Source of the DNA: Chitinibacter bivalviorum
Lineage (GTDB): Bacteria; Pseudomonadota; Gammaproteobacteria; Burkholderiales; Chitinibacteraceae
Reading direction: 5' to 3'
Length of the DNA stretch: 64,000 nt
Assembly (NCBI RefSeq): GCF_013403565.1
Contig: NZ_CP058627.1
Location: 3,038,001 to 3,102,000, forward strand
Under the pieces are notes generated by a model. The model was not told where the DNA came from, did not search any database, and saw nothing but the letters and a program-made list of their open reading frames with translations. This document shows, in pieces, positions 26,294 to 35,468 of the stretch (position 1 is the first letter of the stretch; the number at the start of each line of letters is the position of its first letter). The position numbers and the translations under genes are program-made.

Positions 26294-26743
26294 ATGAGCT
26301 TACTGATTGAATGGAATGATGCCCTCTCGGTGGGTATTCAAGAAATCGACGAGCAGCATAAAGTATTAGTCAATTTACTCAATGAGTTACACGATGCCAT
26401 TCGCCAGCATCACGGACGGGAAGCGTCGGTGGCCATTTTGCAGCGTTTGGCAGATTACACGCGAATTCACTTCACGGTAGAAGAAAGCCTGATGCGTATT
26501 TTGGGCTATCCCGATTACGAAGCGCATAAAGGCCATCACGAAGATTTGATCGCTCAGATGAATGATTTGCAAGAGCGCCTCAATAAGGGCGAAGCGATTT
26601 CTTTTGAGCTGCTGCATTTTCTCAGAAACTGGCTGACCAACCACATCATGGAAGGCGATCAACGCTATGTGGAGCACTTCCTGTCACGCGGCGCACAAAA
26701 GAGCTGGCACAAGAAAAGCTGGCTGGAGCGCTTCTGGTCGTAA
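26294..26743 (+). CDS. Bacteriohemerythrin
   Basis: A 149-residue four-helix bundle with a full set of diiron ligands: H22 (DEQH), H59, E63, H78, H82, H117 and D122. The protein binds O2 reversibly and in some bacteria delivers it to oxidases or protects against it. Single-gene unit: an FNR-like box lies 55 bp upstream and a strong terminator follows at 26776-26800. The C-terminus is short and Trp/Lys-rich. Induction at low oxygen is therefore likely. Confidence 0.94.
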   Translation: MSLLIEWNDALSVGIQEIDEQHKVLVNLLNELHDAIRQHHGREASVAILQRLADYTRIHFTVEESLMRILGYPDYEAHKGHHEDLIAQMNDLQERLNKGEAISFELLHFLRNWLTNHIMEGDQRYVEHFLSRGAQKSWHKKSWLERFWS

Positions 26744-26775
26744 GTGCTGCAGCGCAAATGATGGCTGAAATGGAC

Positions 26776-26800
26776 GGGGGCAGCGATGCCCCCTTTTTTT
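26776..26800 (+). terminator. Terminator of bacteriohemerythrin
   Basis: GGGGGCA (26776-26782) / TGCCCCC (26787-26793) with a GCGA loop and seven T. Confidence 0.92.
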
Positions 26801-26928
26801 ATAGCGTGGCGCTGAGGGTGACCTGCTGTGGCGCCAAACTTGCCTATCTCGCGAACCCTGATCCCATAGGCAAGCAGCGTGGAGGACGATTTGCTTGCCC
26901 ATGCTGCGAGTGTTTGTAATCTGAGGAT

Positions 26929-27675
26929 TTAGCGATTGAGTTCGACTTCATAGTGGTAGTAATCGCTGCGGAAATAGGACTGAGTCAGCTCGAGTGGGCG
27001 GCCATCGGCTAGGTAGGCGACGCGGGTCAGGCGTAGCATGGCCTGCCCACTCGTAAAACCACACTGGATCGCCATGGCTGGATTGCACATCTCTGCACCC
27101 ACCTCTTCGACTGCACGCCCGATGGTTAATTGATTGGCCGCGAGGCAGGTATACAGCGAATGTTCTACCAGTTGCGGCTCAGGTAGCAAGGCCGCGGGCA
27201 AGCTACTGCACTCGTAGCCAATGGCGACATCATTGGCAAGGCGGATACGTTCCAGTCTGGCAATTTTCTCGCCATTATCCAGATCCAAGCGCCATTGCAC
27301 TTCCCGATCTGGTGTGCAGATCTCTCGTTTGAGCCAGATCGAATTGGGTGTAAAGCCGCGTGCACGGATTAACTCGGAAAAGCCGGTCGGGTGGGTGATG
27401 GGCTGATTGATTTTTGGCGTAATCTGGTAATTGACGCCATCGCGACGTACGATCCAGCATTCTTGGGCCAGCATATTGAATGCGGTTTGTACAATACTCG
27501 GCATTAAATTGTAGTGGCGGGCAAAGTCGCTTGGCGCGGGTAAATAATCGTCCGCTTTCCATTGCCCAGCAATCACCAGTTGCTTGAGATAATTAAAAAA
27601 CTGAATCTCGCTGGGTTTGTTGGCTTTATTGGCAGGGGGCAGCGGTAAGCGAAGTTCACTATCGTTCATCAACAT
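26929..27675 (-). CDS. GntR-family (HutC/UTRA) transcriptional regulator
   Basis: A 248-residue regulator: N-terminal GntR winged helix (QFFNYLKQLVIAGQWKADDYLPAPSDFARHYNLMPSIVQTAFNMLAQECWIVRRDGVNYQI) and a UTRA ligand domain from about residue 95 (FSELIRARGFTPNSIWLK ... RIRLANDVAIGYECSSLP ... LELTQSYFRSDYYHYEVEL). Such proteins sense small metabolites, often amino sugars or histidine-pathway compounds; the ligand is unknown. It is divergent from an MTHFR-related gene, a possible target. Confidence 0.88.
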   Translation of the reverse strand: MLMNDSELRLPLPPANKANKPSEIQFFNYLKQLVIAGQWKADDYLPAPSDFARHYNLMPSIVQTAFNMLAQECWIVRRDGVNYQITPKINQPITHPTGFSELIRARGFTPNSIWLKREICTPDREVQWRLDLDNGEKIARLERIRLANDVAIGYECSSLPAALLPEPQLVEHSLYTCLAANQLTIGRAVEEVGAEMCNPAMAIQCGFTSGQAMLRLTRVAYLADGRPLELTQSYFRSDYYHYEVELNR

Positions 27676-27827
27676 GGGCTTTACCTTGTAAGGGACTCTT
27701 ACCCACTATAGTCAAAGCGAGCAAATATCTCCTAATGCCGATTCTGCTTGCACTTAGCTTGGTAGTGCATTGCGCTGATCAGGACAAAACAGCGTAAAAT
27801 CCCGCTCAAACGACAACGAGTCTGCTC

Positions 27828-28748
27828 ATGCCTACCTCACTGCACACCAAAATCGCGCAACGCCAATCGGGTATTTTGCTCTACGGCATTACGCCGCCCA
27901 AGGCCAATAACACGCCGGAGAAAATGGCTGAGATTGCGGCGCTGCAAATCGAGCGCATTGCGCCGCTGAATGTGGATGGGCTGGTGCTGTATGACATTCA
28001 GGATGAGGCCGATCGCACCGATGCGACGCGGCCGTTTCCGTTTATGGCGACACTCGATCCGCTGGTGTATAGCCGCGATTATCTGGCGCCGCTCGATGTG
28101 CCAAAGATCAACTACCGCTGCGTGGGCAAGTATTCGCCAGAGGTATTTCGCGCGGATTTGATGGCGATGAACGACGGCGTGTCGGTGTTTGTCGGCGCGG
28201 CCTCGCGCGAGCAACAGGTGTCGCTGACCGTAGCGCAAGCGTATGCGCTGCGCCGCGAGACCAATCCTGCGCTGTTGGTCGGCGGTGTGGCGATTCCTGA
28301 GCGGCATTTGGTGAAGCACGATGAGCATATTCGCGTCGCGCACAAAGTGACCGAGGGGTGTTCGTTCTTTGTGACGCAATGCGTTTACAACGTCGAGGCG
28401 GCCAAAAATTTCCTCTCGGATTACTACTATGCCTGCCAAGCGAGCGGCACAGCGATGGTGCCGATCATTTTCACCATCACACCATGCGGTTCAGTGAAAA
28501 CGCTGGAATTTATGAAGTGGCTGGGGATTAGTATTCCAAAATGGCTGGAAAACGATCTGGTGCATTCGGGCGATATTCTGGCTAATTCGCTGGAAGCATG
28601 TAAGGGTATATTCTCTGAGCTATTGCAATACGCTAATGAGAAAGGAATACCGGTGGGGTGTAATGTCGAGAGCGTAGCGATTCGCAAAGACGAAATCGAG
28701 GCATCGCTACAATTGGTACGCGATGTTCAGGCGATGTTTGCGCGCTAA
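27828..28748 (+). CDS. Methylenetetrahydrofolate reductase-related protein
   Basis: A 306-residue TIM-barrel protein resembling MetF-type flavoproteins: ILLYGITPPKANN at the N-terminus (family E/TPP region), VGGVAIPERH in the middle, FFVTQCVYNVEAAKNFL (family FQxxYD-like region) and GIPVGCNVESVAIRK at the C-terminus. It differs from classical MetF in key stretches, so it is probably one of the MTHFR-like proteins of unknown substrate. A 49-bp-spaced GGTAT/ATACC pair (28604-28652) lies in the conserved C-terminal part. A terminator follows. Confidence 0.72.
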   Translation: MPTSLHTKIAQRQSGILLYGITPPKANNTPEKMAEIAALQIERIAPLNVDGLVLYDIQDEADRTDATRPFPFMATLDPLVYSRDYLAPLDVPKINYRCVGKYSPEVFRADLMAMNDGVSVFVGAASREQQVSLTVAQAYALRRETNPALLVGGVAIPERHLVKHDEHIRVAHKVTEGCSFFVTQCVYNVEAAKNFLSDYYYACQASGTAMVPIIFTITPCGSVKTLEFMKWLGISIPKWLENDLVHSGDILANSLEACKGIFSELLQYANEKGIPVGCNVESVAIRKDEIEASLQLVRDVQAMFAR

Positions 28749-28790
28749 GTGTCATGAATTGAGCGGGCTTGATGGGGGTAGTTATATTTA

Positions 28791-28821
28791 AAAGCCTTGG
28801 ATTGCACCAAGGCTTTTTCAT
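28791..28821 (+). terminator. Terminator of the MTHFR-related gene
   Basis: AAAGCCTTGG (28791-28800) / CCAAGGCTTT (28807-28816), loop ATTGCA, followed by T residues. Confidence 0.92.
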
Positions 28822-29132
28822 TTTGATGCGGTTATGGACAGTGCCGCGAAAGAGTAATTCAAATCTGCAATGCGTTAGTCTGCGATGGGTATCCGGATAA
28901 TTCACCCTTGTGTATCTGCCTGAATGCCTTATTTTTGTTGGGTTTTGTGCAGACACCCTCTGGTATATGGCAATGTTCTCGGTTTGAGTTGGTGCGGCAT
29001 AGGCAGCACACCTTGTGTGGTGCAGCAAGAATTTGAGTTTCCGCCGCGGATTACGACTGCAGTGCAATGTGCCAAGGCATTCAGTAGTTACCAACACATC
29101 TTGAGAACATCACCATGGTGTCCTTGAGGACA
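28822..29132. other. Intergenic stretch without a recognised gene
   Basis: About 310 bp between the terminator of the MTHFR-related gene and the 3' end of the envelope operon. Short frames here look random. Only CACCATGGTG, a 10-bp palindrome at 29111-29120, stands out. Confidence 0.45.
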
Positions 29133-29166
29133 GCAATTTAACCACGCCTTTGCGTGGTTAAATTGC
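29133..29166 (-). terminator. Strong hairpin one base after the stop of the envelope operon
   Basis: A perfect 15-bp stem (29133-29147 with 29152-29166; outer GCAATTTAACCACGC) with a CTTT loop begins one base downstream of the - strand stop (29168-29170). It has no T-run beyond the stem, so it may be a terminator or an mRNA 3'-end stabiliser. Confidence 0.7.
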
Positions 29167-29167
29167 A

Positions 29168-29995
29168 TTAGCGTAGCGGGTTGAGCAGTGCGGGTTGGCC
29201 GAATTCAACCAGCTTGGCATTCGATTTCTCGAAATAAGTCCGCCAGAATTGCTGCAGGGCCGCCATTGTTTTTGGGTCGCGATACACGCCTTTAGGTTTG
29301 CTTGCATCTGCAGTGAGTAGACCTGCGCCAATCACATAAACCTTAGCGCCACCAAAATCGGCGAATAACTGGTTATCTGCAACGAGCTTCAGCTCTTTCT
29401 GCGGGTCGATTTGCCGCACAGCCTGTTTAGCGTAAAAACTGCTGATCGAGGAGTTTTCTAGCATGTCGGATGCCAGTAAGACCACTTTTTGTTTGGCGCT
29501 TGATTGCTTAATTTTATTTGAGATGTCTTTCAGGCTACCTAAGACATCAGATTTTGCGACATCGCTGCTGGTGCCAGAAAATGCCTTCCTTAAGGCCGCG
29601 CCTGCCAATTTTGCTGCATTTGGACTTTGAATCGCCATGCATTGATCAAATTTTGCGAGCTGGTTCTTGCCAATATCCTTGCGCGCATCGGCTTCAAGCG
29701 CATGATCGAGTGTGGCATTCGTCAGGACATCGGTGTAATGCCCTTGGGTAAAGGCCGAGAACTGCATAACTGAGAATGTATTTCCCGCCTCTAAAAAGGG
29801 CTTCATATTATTCGCAACAGATTGCTGCAAACTGGCATCCAGTGGTGTGGTCTGGTCAATAACGACAAATAGCTCGGTATTGCTAGCTAGATTTGCAGCA
29901 GGGAGCTTGGCATATTCATAGCAACTGGGGAGGGCACTTTGCGCCAATGCCGTCGTTGCTGAGACGGCTAACATACAAGAAACAAAAAAACGCAT
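29168..29995 (-). CDS. Exported protein, von Willebrand-A-like, third gene of envelope operon
   Basis: A 275-residue protein with a signal peptide (MRFFVSCMLAVSATTALA|QS). ELFVVIDQTTPLDASLQQSV followed by a long alternating alpha/beta region (VVLLASDMLENSSISSFY, KVYVIGAGLL) looks like a VWA-type Rossmann fold in which the metal motif DxSxS is replaced by DQTTP. It is last in a three-gene unit, 85 bp after the 518-residue membrane protein. I do not recognise a named family. Confidence 0.75.
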   Translation of the reverse strand: MRFFVSCMLAVSATTALAQSALPSCYEYAKLPAANLASNTELFVVIDQTTPLDASLQQSVANNMKPFLEAGNTFSVMQFSAFTQGHYTDVLTNATLDHALEADARKDIGKNQLAKFDQCMAIQSPNAAKLAGAALRKAFSGTSSDVAKSDVLGSLKDISNKIKQSSAKQKVVLLASDMLENSSISSFYAKQAVRQIDPQKELKLVADNQLFADFGGAKVYVIGAGLLTADASKPKGVYRDPKTMAALQQFWRTYFEKSNAKLVEFGQPALLNPLR

Positions 29996-30080
29996 GGTGA
30001 ATCCTTCGATCTTTTTAATAAGTAACCCGCCATTGATGCAATAACAATGACGGGTTGGTGTGGGCTAAAAGCTGCTTTAC

Positions 30081-31637
30081 TTAGTCAAGAAGATCATCCA
30101 GCTCGGCGTTATTGCGTGCCTTTTCAGCGGCTTCGCGCGCTTCTTTTTGCTGGCGTAATGCGTCCCGTACCGGTGCTTGTAGTTGGCTTGGCAAGGTGAG
30201 CAGATAGTCTTTCTTCGCTTCTTTATCGCTCATGGCATTTAGTTGTTCTACAGCTTGTTCAACAGTTAATGGCTCGGCGTCAAGCTTCGGATGCTGTTCG
30301 GCAACCGGCGTAACTGGAACTGCCGCTGGCGCGGGTGCTTGTTGGTAATCTCGGCGCTGTTTCAGATGGGCCACTTCATCGGCACGTTCTTTAGTCTGAT
30401 TTTGGCGTTCTTCTTCCATGAAATCACGGAAGGTGCGAGCGGTTGATTTAGTGGTCTGACCTTTGTTGATCAGCTTTTTCATCATTTTTTGCTGAAGATT
30501 TTCCAGTTTGGCTTGGGCTGTATCGGCGATTTCCTGATAATGCTCGCGAACATCTGCGTAGCTGCTGTAGCGGCCATTACCAATCGCTCGGAAAGCGGCT
30601 TTACTTTGCTTGCCGGCAAAGTCCCAGCGGTAGCCGAAAATTACGCCCAGTAACTGTAGGAAAACAAAGATAAACGCCAGCACAATAAATGTACCCCAGC
30701 CACCGGCTTGTTTATTGCTATTGCTCTCAGCGTCCACTTTCTGTTCTGCTTTGTTCTGCTCGGCAACATCCGCGGCGGGCAGCTGGTCATTCTGTTTAAC
30801 CGATAGATCGAGAGCATCGTTACCCAGGTTGACTGATAGCGACACTTGCTCATTGCGGCCTGCTTTTTCCATCAGCAATTGTTCGTCTAGCACCTTGCCG
30901 CGTACATAAGTCGCACCGATGGCGACAACAGTCACGACGATGGCGGTAGCCAGCGTGATTTTATAATTCGGGGTGTGACCTACGCGATTGCAGAGCTGGG
31001 TGTAGGCCGGCAGGTGATCGTCGCTATTTTGTGGTTTGGCGAGGGCAATATCTCCCGTATAGAGGCGATTTTTCTCCGGATCGTCGTTTTCCCATTCGTT
31101 ACGTGCCTGTTTGATTTTGCTCGAAACAAACAATTCATGGCCTGACAAATGTGTGAAGGCCACCAAAATGACCGACAGCAGGAATGCAATACCAATTGCG
31201 CCATATTGCTGGGTGCTTTCGCTGGCGCCCGGGATAGTAAAGCCGGCGAGTACATACGAAAACCCGAGTGCCTCGACGACGACCATGCTGATGGTCAGCA
31301 ACCAAATCCATTTCGGTGTTTCAGAGCGACCTAGATCACCTGCTTTAGTCAGATAGGCAATTTTTTCATTGAAATCGTGTTCATCCTGGATGCGGATAAA
31401 TTTTTTGTAATCACGGCATAGCGTACGCTCGCCCTTGAACCAGCCAGGCTCAGATGATTTATTTATATCGCCAGACAGACTGGCCAGCTTGCCAATTACT
31501 GGGAAGCTATACCAGGTGTTATGCCACCACCATTTGAGTTTCTCCCATAACAGCATGATGGCGATGCCTGCCAACAGCACACTCACAATACTCCAAGCTG
31601 CCGCTGGGTAAGCTAGAAAAATCTCTTTCATCTTCAT
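30081..31637 (-). CDS. Polytopic membrane protein with long C-terminal coiled coil, second gene of envelope operon
   Basis: A 518-residue protein with about five transmembrane segments: near residues 12-30, 110-130, 145-165, 228-246 and 315-336. A soluble loop of about 65 residues between the fourth and fifth is rich in Asp, Asn and Gln (VKQNDQLPAADVAEQNKAEQKVDAESN). After the last segment come about 180 residues of charged helix, with a Pro/Ala-rich spacer and a terminal E/A/K-rich helix ending in ELDDLLD. The start lies 9 bp from the stop of the lipoprotein gene upstream, so the two are tightly coupled. No enzymatic motif is seen. Possibly a scaffold or channel-like component. Confidence 0.78.
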   Translation of the reverse strand: MKMKEIFLAYPAAAWSIVSVLLAGIAIMLLWEKLKWWWHNTWYSFPVIGKLASLSGDINKSSEPGWFKGERTLCRDYKKFIRIQDEHDFNEKIAYLTKAGDLGRSETPKWIWLLTISMVVVEALGFSYVLAGFTIPGASESTQQYGAIGIAFLLSVILVAFTHLSGHELFVSSKIKQARNEWENDDPEKNRLYTGDIALAKPQNSDDHLPAYTQLCNRVGHTPNYKITLATAIVVTVVAIGATYVRGKVLDEQLLMEKAGRNEQVSLSVNLGNDALDLSVKQNDQLPAADVAEQNKAEQKVDAESNSNKQAGGWGTFIVLAFIFVFLQLLGVIFGYRWDFAGKQSKAAFRAIGNGRYSSYADVREHYQEIADTAQAKLENLQQKMMKKLINKGQTTKSTARTFRDFMEEERQNQTKERADEVAHLKQRRDYQQAPAPAAVPVTPVAEQHPKLDAEPLTVEQAVEQLNAMSDKEAKKDYLLTLPSQLQAPVRDALRQQKEAREAAEKARNNAELDDLLD

Positions 31638-31646
31638 CTTCTCCGG

Positions 31647-33320
31647 TTAACGCTGAATCATTTTTGGTCTGTATTCGGCCACATAAAACTCGCCCTGCTG
31701 CTGGTAGATTACTTTGCCGGTTTTGGCTGCCATACCACCTTGGCTAGGAAACAAAACATCCATGCACTGAATCCCGCCAGTGCCTTGCGTAAATACACGA
31801 TACAGCACACCCTTGCTGCCTCGGTAGGTGTTCACATTGGGCTTGGCGGTAATATCAGGCTTGGCTGTTTTGCTCTTTTGCGGATCGTAATCAGCATAAA
31901 TTTTAAATTCTGGCAATTTAGCGGGAGCCGCTGAATCGTTTAGCACGGCAACATGGTTCAGCATTAGCAAATTACCATTCAGAGTGTCATGCCATGAGGT
32001 GTCATATAAGCCCTTGAGGTAATCGCTTGTGGCATAGGCTTTGCCATCTTTGAGCGACTTCACTGCGCCAACGGAGCGTGGGCGATCCTTAATGCAACTC
32101 GCTAATACGACTGCGTCATTGGCATAAGCTTTGCTGATCAAGGAAAAACCAGCCTCTTCTTGAATTAATGTCCCCGCGTCCACTTGCGCATTTGCAAGAG
32201 AAAGCGGCTGCCCGCCAAAATTTATACCTTTGGTATTGGCGTTTGCTGGTGTAGTGGTTTTATTCGCGGTATTGGTGGCGGGTTTACTGCTGCCTGCCAC
32301 TGTTGGCGTAGAGGCTTGTGGGCTGCTCTGGGCACTGTCAGCGACAACATCAGGCTTGCTTTTCATTTTCGATCCCGTTTTGGTCGATGCGAGATTCGTG
32401 GGGGCTTTTTTGCGATCCGCGCTATTGACCGCTTGCGTGTCTACGGGGCGGTAGTACTCATGCTTCGGTTTGCGTGCTTCAAGATATTTCTGGAAGTTGG
32501 CTTCTCCGGTGATTTCAACGAGCTCAACGCGGCGATTTTGTGCGCGGCCGGCTTCAGTACGGTTGTCTGCTTGTGGTAAGGTTTCTCCCGCGCCTTGGAA
32601 GTAGAGTGTGGCTTCATCGATACCGTGCTCTTTGAGAAACTTGGCGACCGCTTTGGCGCGTCGCTCTGACAAGTTGGCGTTGTACTCTGTGTCACCGACA
32701 TCGTCAGTGTGACCGATGAGTAATAATTTCTTCTGTGCTGCAGTGGCTAGATAGGCCGCTTTTTCTTTTTCATTTGTGATTTGCTTGGCAACTAGTTTCG
32801 GATTGTAGGTATCTGCAATCGCAGCAAAATATTGCTGTGCTTTGGGTGTGAGCTGATCTGAGTTAGTTTCAAAATGACCGATACCATTTTTCTCGCCCAA
32901 AGTGACGGTTAAGCCCATGGACTGATCTTTAGTGTCGTTCCCGCCATTTTCGATCACTTCACCATTGGCATTGACGGTGGCCATATTCAGCTGCAAGTCA
33001 TATTGCTTCGCAATTTTGGATAATTCGCAGCGCTTTTTATCCATGTCTGCTCCGATCAGGCCGCCTAACGCTAGGCCCGCCAAGCCCGCACCGATGACGA
33101 CCCCGGTTTTTTTATCGCCAAGGAAATAACCGGCAGCGGCTCCCGCTACGCTACCAATGACTAAGCCCCAGTTGCGTGCGTTGTTTGAGCAAGGGTCGTC
33201 GCTGGCGAAAGCTTCTTTCAGCGGATTGCTAGCGCCTCCATTTTGGGGGCTGGCGCAGCTGATTAGTGAAAGGCAAATGGCAAGTGAGATGGTGTTTCTT
33301 ACGAAAGGCTTTTCAAGCAT
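31647..33320 (-). CDS. OmpA-like lipoprotein with glycine-zipper segment, first gene of envelope operon
   Basis: A 557-residue protein. A lipobox SLISCA gives a lipidated Cys near residue 22. A glycine-zipper segment (about 52-95, WGLVIGSVAGAAAGYFLG ... GAGLAGLALGGLIG) follows, then an OmpA peptidoglycan-binding domain (about 195-270) with LIGHTDDVGDTEYNANLSERRAKAVAKFL and NRRVEL. A long Ser/Thr/Pro/Ala-rich linker leads to a C-terminal domain of about 200 residues that I do not recognise. It should be anchored in the outer membrane and bind the cell wall. It heads the three-gene operon. Confidence 0.85.
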   Translation of the reverse strand: MLEKPFVRNTISLAICLSLISCASPQNGGASNPLKEAFASDDPCSNNARNWGLVIGSVAGAAAGYFLGDKKTGVVIGAGLAGLALGGLIGADMDKKRCELSKIAKQYDLQLNMATVNANGEVIENGGNDTKDQSMGLTVTLGEKNGIGHFETNSDQLTPKAQQYFAAIADTYNPKLVAKQITNEKEKAAYLATAAQKKLLLIGHTDDVGDTEYNANLSERRAKAVAKFLKEHGIDEATLYFQGAGETLPQADNRTEAGRAQNRRVELVEITGEANFQKYLEARKPKHEYYRPVDTQAVNSADRKKAPTNLASTKTGSKMKSKPDVVADSAQSSPQASTPTVAGSSKPATNTANKTTTPANANTKGINFGGQPLSLANAQVDAGTLIQEEAGFSLISKAYANDAVVLASCIKDRPRSVGAVKSLKDGKAYATSDYLKGLYDTSWHDTLNGNLLMLNHVAVLNDSAAPAKLPEFKIYADYDPQKSKTAKPDITAKPNVNTYRGSKGVLYRVFTQGTGGIQCMDVLFPSQGGMAAKTGKVIYQQQGEFYVAEYRPKMIQR

Positions 33321-33627
33321 GGCGAATTTCTTTTGTAAATAAGTTGATAACTTTATTTTTTGTAAATATTCATGTCAATTTGGCAATGACAATATTTGCG
33401 TAAGTGTTGTTTTATGCTTTTCGCTGCGGAGGGTATTTTTCGTTGCTCATAGCTTACTGAGTGATTGTAAATCACTACGGTACGAGGCCATCGGCGTAGG
33501 GCACGAGTGCCGAGCATGCATCTTGGCGAGGCTTGACGAGTGCTTTATCCACGTTACTACTGTGTATTTATGCATCTTTCCCAGCGTAGCCATCTATTAA
33601 GCTGGTGGGCTTCTTGCTGAGGTTTTT
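33321..33627. other. Divergent intergenic region, envelope operon / yfaZ
   Basis: About 307 bp, markedly AT-rich next to the lipoprotein gene (33330-33420). GGGTATT occurs at 33431 but without ATACC at the 49-bp position. An interrupted inverted pair TAGTGATTTACAATC-like sequence lies near 33460-33475. Promoters for both directions must be here; no confident hexamers were found. Confidence 0.45.
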
Positions 33628-34161
33628 ATGACAAAAATATCTAAATTTGCTGCCGCCGCGTTGTTTGTGGCGTCTGGGGCGCAAGCTGGTTCATTATCGA
33701 CATCATTGGGTGAGTCGTATCTAAGCGTCGATTTCAATCACCAAATCGCCCCTGCGATCAGTATTACTGCGGGTGTGCTGAGTAATTTTGATCAGGACCA
33801 TACGCTGGCCAGCGTTGGTCTGGGCTACAGTTTGCCGCTGGGCGCGGCCAACCTGACGGTGGGCGGGCGGGCTAACTGGTTGAGCATGGATCATCACAGC
33901 AATGAAATGACTTTGTCGCTGGGCGGTGATTTGCAAATTCCAGTCGGGCAAAACGTGGCTTTGTATGGCAGCGCATACTGGGGGCCGTTTGCCACCGGCG
34001 ATGTGGATGCGAGCTTTGATGGGCGTGTCGGCGTGAATTGGCGCTTTATGAAGTCGGTGGGTTTGGATGTAGGCTATCGCTATTCGATGGTGGAATATGA
34101 CAACGGCCATGAGCACGAGTTGGCCAATGGCGTTTACGCTGGTGTAAATGTGATTTTCTAG
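33628..34161 (+). CDS. YfaZ-family outer membrane beta-barrel protein
   Basis: A 177-residue protein: signal peptide (MTKISKFAAAALFVASGAQA|GS), then alternating short beta strands (LGESYLSVDFNHQI, ISITAGVLSNFDQDHTLASVGLGYSLPL, LYGSAYWGPFAT, VGVNWRFMKSVGLDVGYRYSMVEY) ending in the outer-membrane signature phenylalanine NVIF. This is the YfaZ pattern; function in the family is unknown. GAGG precedes the start. The stop's last G is the first base of a 49-bp palindrome. Confidence 0.85.
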   Translation: MTKISKFAAAALFVASGAQAGSLSTSLGESYLSVDFNHQIAPAISITAGVLSNFDQDHTLASVGLGYSLPLGAANLTVGGRANWLSMDHHSNEMTLSLGGDLQIPVGQNVALYGSAYWGPFATGDVDASFDGRVGVNWRFMKSVGLDVGYRYSMVEYDNGHEHELANGVYAGVNVIF

Positions 34162-34209
34162 GGTATTGCTCTAAACATTAATTATTAATTTGTTTATATG
34201 GCTATACAT
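34161..34209. repeat. 49-bp palindromic intergenic element, copy 6
   Basis: Begins GGGTATTGCTCT and ends GCTATACAT. The first G is the last base of the yfaZ TAG stop. An intrinsic terminator follows 32 bp later, so the element itself is not the terminator. Confidence 0.78.
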
Positions 34210-34241
34210 GGTGATGTATTTTCAAAGCGTCGCCAAATTTC

Positions 34242-34267
34242 AAAGCCTGCGCTTGCGCAGGCTTTTT
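34242..34267 (+). terminator. Terminator of yfaZ
   Basis: AAAGCCTGCGC (34242-34252) / GCGCAGGCTTT (34255-34265) with a two-base loop and more T. Confidence 0.9.
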
Positions 34268-34448
34268 GCATGCCAGCTTGATTGCTCACGCTACTCAGAA
34301 CGATGTCTCACTTTCCTTCAAAGGAAGACGGGTGAAATATTAATCTAGGTCGAATCGGTGGCATTTCTTCATTCTCACTTCATGCAGACGGTGTAATGTG
34401 TCGGCGCAGGGGAATCCCCTAAAATAGCTAAAAACAGGTGGGAAAGAG

Positions 34449-35360
34449 ATGAAAACGATCGATCAAAGCATGGGCGACGAGCACGAACTCGATATGCCCG
34501 AGCGCCATAAAGCGGCGCAACGCAGCACGTGGGTCAGCGTGGTGGTGAATGTGGTGCTGACCGCAGTGCAGGTGGTGATTGGGATTTTCTCGGGCTCGCA
34601 AGGTTTGATTGCCGACGGTATTCACTCGCTATCGGATTTGGTGTCCGATTTTGTCGTGCTATTTGCGGGGCACCACAGCAAGCGCGAAGCCGACGAAGAC
34701 CATCACTATGGTCACTATCGCTACGAAAACGCGGCATCCTTAGTATTAGGTGTGATTTTGCTCGCCGTGGGTGGTGGCATGTTGTGGGCGGCGCTGCAAA
34801 AGCTGATCGAGCCGCATTTGATTCCGCAAGTCCACGCAATTGCGCTGTGGGTGGCGCTGGGCGCGCTGATTTCCAAAGAATTGTTATTCCGCTATATGTT
34901 GGCTGTAGCGCAGCGCGTGCGTTCGAGTATGTTGGTGGCCAACGCTTGGCATGCCCGCTCGGACGCGGCTTCTTCCCTCGTCGTCGCTTTGGGGATTATC
35001 GGTAACTTGCTCGGCTATCCATTGCTCGACCCTGTGGCGGCTTTGATTGTGGGCTTGATGGTCGGCCGGATGGGCTTTTCGTTTGCGTGGGATGCGCTGC
35101 ACGATTTGATGGATCGCGCGGCCAAACTCGAAGAAATCGAGCAGATTCAAGAGATCTTATTGGCAACCCCGGGTGTGCTGGGCTTGCACGATTTGCGTAC
35201 GCGCAAAACCGGCGATCTGATTATTGTCGATGTGCACTTGGAAATTAAGGCCACGATGACGGTGGCCGAAGGGCATGATATTGCGCTGGCAGCGCGCAAT
35301 CGCGTGATGGCCAGTTTGCCGGTGCTCAATGTCATGACGCACGTAGATCCGGTGCAATAG
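34449..35360 (+). CDS. Cation diffusion facilitator (CDF) metal exporter
   Basis: A 303-residue protein with six transmembrane helices and a C-terminal cytoplasmic domain. Transport-site motifs are HSLSD (near residue 59-63, with LIADGIHS) and HARSD (near 168-172). HHYGHYRYE is the histidine-rich loop common to FieF-type members. Exports Zn2+, Fe2+ or related ions by proton exchange; the HxxxD site in place of DxxxD favours zinc specificity, which is inference. Single gene. Confidence 0.9.
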   Translation: MKTIDQSMGDEHELDMPERHKAAQRSTWVSVVVNVVLTAVQVVIGIFSGSQGLIADGIHSLSDLVSDFVVLFAGHHSKREADEDHHYGHYRYENAASLVLGVILLAVGGGMLWAALQKLIEPHLIPQVHAIALWVALGALISKELLFRYMLAVAQRVRSSMLVANAWHARSDAASSLVVALGIIGNLLGYPLLDPVAALIVGLMVGRMGFSFAWDALHDLMDRAAKLEEIEQIQEILLATPGVLGLHDLRTRKTGDLIIVDVHLEIKATMTVAEGHDIALAARNRVMASLPVLNVMTHVDPVQ

Positions 35361-35468
35361 GGGCGAGGTGTTGTGCATTCAGGGCTGAGCAGTGCTCAGC
35401 CTGAAGCGAGCAGGCAAAAGGCGCTAAGATAGGCGACTGTGAATTCCCCCATTCTGGATAGACCCACC

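Noticed and set aside
28822..29132. 67-codon + strand frame at 28924-29127
   Set aside because: No ribosome binding site, no family likeness, composition like random intergenic sequence.
29168..33320. Zorya-type defence system suspected from the OmpA-like gene
   Set aside because: No MotA-like ZorA, helicase or nuclease partner is present; the membrane protein is not MotA-like by its visible features.
33431..33479. GGGTATT with a possible 49-bp partner
   Set aside because: The right-hand position reads ACTAC rather than ATACC, so spacing and arm do not match.
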